Assembly (NCBI GenBank): GCA_023376005.1
Contig: CM042151.1
Location: forward strand, 73,765,707-73,829,706
Direction of reading: 5' to 3'
DNA from: Doryteuthis pealeii
Taxonomy: Eukaryota > Mollusca > Cephalopoda > Myopsida > Loliginidae
Length of the DNA: 64,000 bases
Shown: piece by piece, positions 57,633 to 64,000 of the stretch
How positions within the stretch are numbered: position 1 is the first letter of the stretch
Layout of the letters: the number at the start of each line of letters is the position of its first letter
Notes under the pieces: generated by a model
The model's input: the letters and a program-made list of their open reading frames with translations, nothing else
The model's database searches: none
What the model was told of the DNA's origin: nothing
Program-made: the position numbers and the translations under genes

Positions 57633-58444
57633 TAGGTACCACCAACATAGGTCACATGATCAGTTTATGCCATATTGAAGGGAGAAATATAAATATTTTT
57701 GAACTTTTTAAAAAATCTCGCAAAAACGAAATAACGAACATAAAGAGTTGTTACAAAGAAAATCTGTTAGTTCAAAGATCAAACTATCCGAATGGGGAAA
57801 AATTACTCATCGTTATCGCGAAAAATAAGTAAAACAGTCCGTTTACCTACAACACGATCAGTTTCTTTATTGATATTTTTAGCAGAATTCTGTATTCATG
57901 CTTCTTTTACTAAAAAGCACTTGCGTTGAGACTTAAAAAACATTATCTGATACAATTATTCATACTCTTATGTTTATAGACAAAAAGTAAGAATCGTTTT
58001 TTGCCGGTTCATTTTTTTCATATTTCATAAAATAAAATAGGGGCTGGGGATGTAGACCTCGTAAAAAATATTTCCCCCCAATATATTTCATAAAAAAATA
58101 TTTCAGACAGATTTTTATCAAAAGGTAAGTAATTATGGAGATTTTCGTGAAAATCGGACCTGTAATTGATTTTTCATAGAATTTTTTTTAAGCCTGTAGT
58201 CATAACTTGTTTTTTGGCTACGTTAAATTTCAATTGATTTAACGGCGTAAAAATGTAAACCTTGTTTTTCGTTCATAATTTTCATTATTTACGTAAGCTG
58301 AAAATTTTTTTTAAAAATCATCACGAGTTTGTTTAATGTATCTTTCGAATGGACAAAAAAAATTCAAGATGATAAACGTTTATGCAAGTTACATTGTGTT
58401 AAATATAGGGGGGTAAATTTCAAAGGGAAAATTGGTGGTAGCTA
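57633..58444 (-). mobile_element. TAGGTACCACC-family element, 0.8 kb, reverse, 8-bp TSD
   Basis: Ends TAGGTACCACCAACATAGGT and attggtggtagcta. TSD ataaatca/ataaatta (57625-57632, 58445-58452) matches at 7 of 8. It splits a foldback repeat whose halves rejoin as 'attcattgataaatcaacac' when the element is removed. Confidence 0.85.
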
Positions 58445-58484
58445 ATAAATTAACACTGAATATTTCATTAAAATCGGATAATTC

Positions 58485-60173
58485 TAGGGTCTAGCACTAA
58501 TGTCGTCTGCTAGGAGTTTTAAAAGCGAATTAAAAATAATTAAATCTATTATTTAAGGTCAAACTTTGTTTAAATCGATAAGTAGTAACATAATGACCAT
58601 CATTAAAAAAGAAAAATATTTTTACAATATGCAATTTATTTTTAATACATTTTATAATTAAAAATCGTCCGAATTTCAACAAAAAGTTACGTTGAATTCA
58701 TTTTGATTTATCATGTTCAATAATGGCTTTAAAATATTTTTAAAATACTTATAAACATTTCTTTTTAGAAATAAGTAAAGCGTTACTTTAAATACATATT
58801 CATTAAATGTTACTGAAATTTTTCACACTCGTTTTAACTTTTAACCAAGTAAAATCCGTTTTTTGTATGTAAAAAATCAAATCAAAAATATATTTAGTTT
58901 CATTGAAAATAAAATTATTTACGTTTCGTGTATGGTATTCCATAATTGCCATAATAATTTTAATTTTGTTGTGTTGTTTGATTGACGTAAAACCCGGTTT
59001 TTAACAAAATGAATTTAGCACCCCCTCCTACAGAAAATAATTTACCAAAAATCAGGGAATTATCGGATTTTTATGAAATAATGAATATAAAATAAATAAT
59101 GCATTATAAAGTTCATACATTGATTAATCAACACTGAATGTTGATTAATCAATGTATGAACTTTATAATGCATTATTTATTTTATTTCAAAACTTTCTCA
59201 TTTTGTTTTAGGTCACTTAATTTTGACCCCCCTACTTTGTGGACGTAAAATCTCTGCGAGTTAGTCAGTGTTCGATATCTAATTACAAAAAATATTCAAA
59301 TTCTAATTGATATTTTCAAAACATCAATTAGAATTTGAATATTTTTAATTAAAAAGGAATAATTGAATTAAAAGTAGTAATAATGAAATGAACTTACCTT
59401 AACTTATTAGATATTGAATCTTTCTAGTTAAATTATTGACACAAACAATAACTCTCCTGAATAGAGAGGAAGATATTTTATGTTTTATGTATTTGGTCTT
59501 CCATATAATTATTGTTCTAACATTATGGTTTTATATTGAAAATCAATTCAATTGTTTTAAAATATGTGACTCTTGATATTAAGTTTAAAATGTTATATTT
59601 TTAGTTTCTAGAAATAAATATCTATTTAATGCAAACCTTACTTTATACGCACGAAGTAATAAGTTTTGAAGAAAAATTCTATTTTCGCAGAAAAAATATC
59701 GATGTATAATTTTTTTTTTAATAAGATAATAGTCAATTAAATAATTATGGAAATGAGTAAAAAAGAAATCTCCTAAAAAATTATTTTATATTTTTTTTTT
59801 TACATTTTATTTTTCGATTTTCGGTACTTTATTTTCTCATAGGAGCTCTACCGTAAAAAAAATTTTTTGTTTCTATTCATAACTTTGGTCTTTTATCTCT
59901 TTATTTATACTGTAATTAGTATCAAGTTAGGACCAACTTGAAGCAATGTTACGCTCCCAACATAAGGGGGGTCAAAATTAAGTGACCGGAAAAAAATGAG
60001 AAAGTTTTAAAATAAAATAAATAATGCATTATAAAGATCATTCATTGATACATAAACACTGAAAATTTCATTAAAATCCGATAATTCCCTGATTTTTGGT
60101 AAATTATTTTCTGTAGGGGGGGCTAAAGTCATTTTGTCAAAAACGAATTTTAGCCTCTGTTTGCTAGTACCTA
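58485..60173. mobile_element. TAGGGTCTAGC element (hAT-like), copy 2, perfect 8-bp TSD
   Basis: 1689 bp. TIR TAGGGTCTAGCA ... tgctagtaccta. Perfect TSD gataattc at 58477-58484 and 60174-60181. Relative to copy 1 it carries an extra perfect ~45-bp foldback at 59088-59180. The rest is co-linear with copy 1. Non-coding. Confidence 0.92.
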
Positions 60174-60448
60174 GATAATTCCCTGATGTTTGGTAAATTT
60201 GTTTTAATTAGGGGAGCGGTAAATTGATTTCGTAAAAAACACATATGACTTCACAACTGGTGGTACCTTGTAAATCCCTAAACAAAACGGATTATAACGT
60301 TTTAAATATAAACAATTTGTGTTCGTTAAATATCAGTTTCTCACCAAACGACGTTCAAACCGAGTTAATCCGCCATATTGTTAAGGGGACACAATAGGGT
60401 TCCTTACTTCCGGTAAACACGAGTAAATATTGTTTTTATAGACTTTCG

Positions 60449-60683
60449 GGACCATATGACCTTTTACGATCTCGATTCATAAAGACATGTTTTTCATTTA
60501 CACCGTCAAAATCCGGCTGTTTGTTAACAGACGATTTTTAGAGTTTTTTTTTTAATTATAAGACTAACCCCTAACTCTAACCCTAACTCTAACCCATAAC
60601 AAACCGGATTTTGACGGTGTAAACGAAAAACATGTCCTTATCAATCGAGATCGCAAAAGGGGTGCCTAAAGTTCATATGGTCC
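60449..60683. mobile_element. GGACC-family MITE, right inner copy, perfect TSD
   Basis: Mirror image of 56612-56851 with the complementary TSD gactttcg at 60441-60448 and 60684-60691. It was therefore present before the arms were duplicated. Confidence 0.9.
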
Positions 60684-60775
60684 GACTTTCGATTACGGTG
60701 TTAGTATTTCTTATGTTCTAAATGTTAGACGAAAAATTTCATATTATTGAAGAAGAGCTTATTACTGCTTTAATT

Positions 60776-60993
60776 GGACCATATTACCTTTAGGTACTAG
60801 AAAGGACATGTTTTTCATTTACACTGTCAATATCCGGTTGTTTGTTAGGGGTTAGGGTTAGGGGTTAGTTTTATAAATTTTTAAAAAATCTAAAAATCGT
60901 TTGTTAAAACAACCGGATATTGACGGTGTAAATAAAAAAACATGTCCTTAATTAATTGAGATAAAAAAGGGGTGCCTGAAGGTCATATGGTGC
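60776..60993. mobile_element. GGACC-family MITE, right outer copy, perfect TSD
   Basis: 218 bp. TSD ctttaatt at 60768-60775 and 60994-61001. It is the only outer copy with matching flanks on both sides, so the right side is probably the original locus and the left arm the derived one. Confidence 0.9.
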
Positions 60994-61157
60994 CTTTAAT
61001 TTATTATTTTGCAGTTGCTTGTTCATATGAATAGGGACAAATTATACAAAGGAATGCTGAAGTCTGACACCGGAATCAAAGTTAGGGGCCTTTTTAGCAT
61101 GAACGTATGTTGCAAATTGAACCCCCACTGTAAAACATAATAAAATAACTTTTTGAT

Positions 61158-61517
61158 TTAATTTTTTTTATATATCTGAAAAATATTCATTTTTTTATAT
61201 ATCTGAAAAATTAAATGAAATAATATAGACACAACAAATAATAATATTACTAATGCACAATAACGCGCAAGAGTCGTATAAATAGCATTAGACATCGGAA
61301 ACTCCCAAACCCTAACCCTAATATTAACTCTATCCCTTACCCTAACCTTAACTAACCCTAGCGTTTCAAAGGTTTTCAGGTATTTCCGTGAAATGCAATG
61401 TAATATAATGCTTTTTACTATTTCTCTGAATGTTTGAGATGAGGCTTGATGATTAGTATTATCTGTGTTATTCGGACTATTGTCCTCATCTTCATTGTAC
61501 AACGTTTCGGTCGACAT
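61158..61517 (-). other. 119-codon reverse frame, probably not a gene
   Basis: The C-terminal part has a hydrophobic stretch (YCALVILLFVVSILFHLIF) that could read as a membrane helix. The middle (VRVRDRVNIRVRV) is simply translated TTAGGG-like repeat and the N terminus lies in a palindrome. No homology is recognised. Confidence 0.1.
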
Positions 61518-61620
61518 GCCCTCTAGCCTGAAGAAGGCTAGAGGGTATATCGGCCGAAATGCTGTACAGATAACAATGAAGATGAGGACAATAGTCCGAA
61601 TAACGCAGATAATACTAATA
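61448..61620. repeat. Inverted repeat centred near 61531
   Basis: Arms of about 80 bp: 'gattagtattatctgtgtta' at the left and 'cgcagataatactaataatg' at the right, with the centre cctctagcctgaagaaggctagagg. Arms differ at several sites (tcgacatg / tatatcgg), so it is not a recent perfect copy. Confidence 0.8.
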
Positions 61621-61646
61621 ATGCTTTTTATATGATATTTAATGAT

Positions 61647-61712
61647 ATTACCTCTTGCATGCTATTGTGCATTAGTACTAGTAGTACCATAATAATATTA
61701 ATAATAATAATA

Positions 61713-61744
<32 letters not shown>

Positions 61745-61786
61745 GGTACTACTAGTACTAATGCACAATAGCATGCAAGAGGTAAT
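61647..61786. repeat. Inverted repeat around an (AAT)n core
   Basis: Arms attacctcttgcatgctatt... and ...aatagcatgcaagaggtaat pair perfectly over about 50 bp around (AAT)n/(ATT)n. A third, diverged copy of the arm (actaatgcacaataacgcgc) is at 61251-61270. Confidence 0.85.
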
Positions 61787-61799
61787 TATGCAAAAAATT

Positions 61800-62311
61800 T
61801 AATTTTGACCATACAACAAAATGGTATATGCATAAACCAGAATCTTTTCTTGAGAACGAAACGCATAAAATTCTCTGGGACTTTGAAATAAAAACAGATC
61901 ATCTTATCCCAGAAAGAAGACCAGACCTAGTGTTGATAAACAAAAAAGTAAGAACTTGTCAACTGGTGGATTTTGCAGTGCCAGCAGATCACAGGGTGAA
62001 GCTAAAGGAAAATGAAAAAAATGGACAAATATCTGGACCTTGCCAGAGAACTGAAAAAGTTATGTAATATGAAAGTCAAAGTGATACCAATTGTAGTTGG
62101 TGCACTTGGAACGGTCCCAAAAGGATTGGAAAAGGGTTTGGAAAGTTTGGAAATCAGAGGAAGAATTGAAACCATTCAGAACACTGCACTGCACTGCTGC
62201 AATCTGCCAGAATACTCAGAAGAGTCCTGGAGACCTGAGGAGACTTGCTGTCACTCAGACTCCAGTGAAAGACCATCAGCTAACACTGATGTGAAAACTC
62301 AAAAGAAGTAA
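61800..62311 (+). pseudogene. LINE 3' end with restriction-like endonuclease domain, frameshifted
   Basis: Reads ...KWYMHKPESFLENETHKI, then RPDLVLINKK...CQLVDFAVPADHR: a PD-X14-D pattern with the downstream VDFAVP and K, the PD-(D/E)XK endonuclease at the C terminus of R2-like non-LTR retrotransposons. The frame shifts near 62015 (A run) into KYLDLARELKKL and VIPIVVGALGTVPKGLEKGL, and again near 62195, where the C terminus continues in other frames. Upstream reverse transcriptase sequence is missing, and the copy starts right after the (AAT)n palindrome. The 3' end runs into a TTA-type microsatellite, as expected for this tail. Dead, 5'-truncated copy. Confidence 0.85.
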
Positions 62312-62330
62312 ATAATAATTATTATTATTA

Positions 62331-62365
<35 letters not shown>

Positions 62366-62420
62366 GTTATTATAATCATCACCATCATCACCATCACCAC
62401 CATCATCATCATCATCATCT
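62310..62420. repeat. (TTA)n/(ATC)n microsatellite at the LINE 3' end
   Basis: (ATT)n followed by (ATC)n, directly after the LINE coding relic. Probably grew from the LINE tail. Confidence 0.85.
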
Positions 62421-62429
62421 GCAGAAGAA

Positions 62430-63005
62430 ATTTTTCAAAGACTCAAAAAATGAAATCTTATAAAAAATATCTTCCAAATTAAAAAAAATATCCGGGTCGG
62501 TATCAATATATTAGAGGAACTATTTCTATGTTACACCGACTTCCTGCAATCAAGTCATTGCGTTTTGACAAGGTAAGAAAAGTAAGTTTAACATATTTTA
62601 GAGTAAGAAAAAATTCTTGTAAAAATCTTCCTTATATTTATATCTTTTAATCATATCTGAAAGCCTTGTGATTATAATGAAAACTAGAATTAAAAGAAAG
62701 AAAGAAAGAAAAAAAAAGCTCCATTTGTAATTTTTAAAAAACAATGATTATTTGAACAACATAGATTTGTCTAAAATAACGTTATTTCTAAAATTTAAAA
62801 ACAATTTTTAAAATCGACTTTTTTTTAAAATTAACGTTTGTTTTAATATCATTTTATTTCTATGTATATTTTGTTTCAATTTTTTTTTTTTCAATTTTAA
62901 AAATTTCTGCTTATAAAGTAAAAAAAAAAACTACCCCTACACCCCCCCAAAAAATTACAACGAAAATAAATAAAGAAATAAAACACGAGTTAAGAATATT
63001 TATTA
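62430..63005. other. No gene; AT-rich
   Basis: Contains a donor-like gacaag|gtaagaaa near 62573 after a less AT-rich 50 bp, and poly-T/poly-A runs. Nothing else seen. Confidence 0.25.
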
Positions 63006-63039
63006 TTCATTCAAACACTAAGAGCATTAGGAAATTATT

Positions 63040-63335
63040 TTGACGTGTCCTGGACATGACGTTAAACTACACCTAGTAATAAGGTTCTGATTCTGGAGCT
63101 CTGAGGAGTGTGGAGTACACATTCATCGCCATTACTCCCAGGTCCACTCTGAACCGGAGTAGTAGTACCTGGGAGGTTCCTATCTATGGGTTAAATAGAT
63201 AAAGAATGAATTTTTTAAAATTGAGTTTGAAAAAAAAAAATTAATACCTAACAAGAATGAACAAAACAAAAAGTCTTAGGCATAAAATAACCCACAAGTT
63301 GATGTGCCGTAAAATCCAACAGACCAACCGGTCAA
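63040..63335 (+). repeat. ~600-bp retroposon family, 5'-truncated copy M
   Basis: Begins at the 'gtcctggacatgacgttaaa' block and ends 'aaaatccaacagaccaacc'. Confidence 0.7.
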
Positions 63336-63394
63336 ACATTATTTTGACTTGGTTAAATCAAATATCATTACATTAAAGAAAAAAAAATTATTTA

Positions 63395-63950
63395 ACCGAC
63401 TTCTCCTCTGCAGAAGGGTATGAGCCCCCAATGGGGCTACTTGTTGGCCGTGGGTGGCGACCTGTGATGTTTAAAGACAGTCCATTACATGCAACACTCC
63501 ACATTGGCCCTTACTTGGGCTAAATAGGCAGCCAGGGAGGTCTCCTCCAATAAATCAGCTGGTCACATCAAGCCCTAGCACCTATCTGATTGTCCAGTAC
63601 CTATAACCCTTATGGTAAACCCCAACCCTTTTTATTATATATGTGCTAGAAGGTTGTGGCTGAGGGTCTTAGTGTCCTGGGTATGACATTAAACTGCATC
63701 TAATGGTGAAGTTCCAATTCCGAAGCTCTGGGGAGTGTGGAGTACCCCTTCATCACCATTACTCCCAGGTTCATCCAGACCTGAAGTGGTAGTACCTGTT
63801 AGGGCTCTATTTATGGGTTAAATAAAAATAAAAATAATTTTAAAAAATTATGTTTAAAAAAAATAACTTTAAAAAAATTTAAATACCCATCAAGAATGAA
63901 TAAAACGTCTTTGGCATAAAATAACCCAGGAAGGATGCCATAACCAACCA
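63395..63950 (+). repeat. ~600-bp retroposon family, copy N
   Basis: Near full length, from 'ccgacttctcctctgcagaa' to 'gccataaccaaccaaccta', tandem to copy M in the same orientation with only ~60 bp between them. Confidence 0.7.
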
Positions 63951-64000
63951 ACCTAATTCTAAATCAAATTATCTCCATCTTGGTGGGAATATTCTGACTA

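Larger units (their letters stand above)
56306..60993. repeat. Large inverted repeat (4.7 kb) with nested insertions
   Basis: 56306-57200 is the reverse complement of 60993 back to 60174 plus the inner continuation at 58405-58484. The arms total about 0.9 kb. Each arm carries two GGACC-family MITEs and a shared unique segment (for example 'attaaagcagtaataa' at 56521 and its complement near 60755). Between the arms lie a TAGGTACC element (57633-58444) and hAT-like copy 2 (58485-60173). The left arm stops exactly at a MITE end (56306). Confidence 0.85.

Noticed and set aside
61158..61517. 119-codon frame with a membrane-helix-like stretch
   Set aside because: Its middle is translated telomere-like repeat and its start lies in a palindrome; no family is recognised.
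61525..61566. Hammerhead-like string ctgaagaagg ... ggccgaaatg
   Set aside because: CUGAAGA and GAAA match the loose core, but the first stem II pair is A/C, stem III is not formed and the similarity lies in a palindrome arm.

Overview
The window is eukaryotic, from an AT-rich and repeat-dense animal genome. There is no operon-like packing. The only intact genes are intronless poly-C2H2 zinc-finger coding exons, each preceded by a splice-acceptor-like sequence, and almost everything else is mobile-element DNA. Poly-zinc-finger genes, tRNA-derived SINEs, a hammerhead-ribozyme retroelement and LINE ends with a PD-(D/E)XK endonuclease fit an invertebrate, plausibly a mollusc or another lophotrochozoan. 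I cannot fix the species from sequence alone.

Layout. 0-9 kb: dispersed repeats, two reverse-strand copies of a ~600-bp retroposon, and terminal-inverted-repeat (TIR) elements at 1490-1975 and 5738-6164. 9.4-12.3 kb: a tRNA-Val-like SINE split by a 29-bp minisatellite, then an unusually GC-richer stretch and a tandem repeat whose units fold into three hairpins. 13.2-15.1 kb: a zinc-finger gene broken by four frameshifts, a LINE endonuclease relic and a stray finger. 15.3-20 kb: retroposon copies, TA microsatellites, a perfect 228-bp palindrome and SINEs. 20.9-27.9 kb: TIR elements with 8-bp target-site duplications (TSDs) and a decayed direct duplication. 28.2-30.0 kb: an intact 19-finger gene. 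30.1-31 kb: a deleted mariner-type element, then a tRNA-Asp-like SINE carrying a complete hammerhead ribozyme. 31-41 kb: SINEs, more ~600-bp retroposon copies and minisatellites. 41.8-48.2 kb: large TIR elements. 53.0-54.0 kb: an intact 12-finger gene followed by fossil fingers and a 46-bp minisatellite. 56.3-61.0 kb: a large inverted repeat with a legible stack of nested insertions. 61.4-64 kb: palindromes, a frameshifted LINE 3' end and two more retroposon copies.

How the parts relate. The two intact genes and the broken one look like members of a zinc-finger family, probably nuclear DNA-binding proteins. They sit in a neighbourhood repeatedly invaded by non-autonomous elements. Most transposon ends I could resolve carry 8-bp TSDs, in at least five TIR families. 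No intact transposase or reverse transcriptase is present, so these elements must have been mobilised from elsewhere. The best candidates for new biology are the hammerhead SINE (30.74-30.86 kb), the hairpin tandem repeat with a compensatory base change (11.47-11.69 kb), and the nested inverted structure (56.3-61.0 kb).
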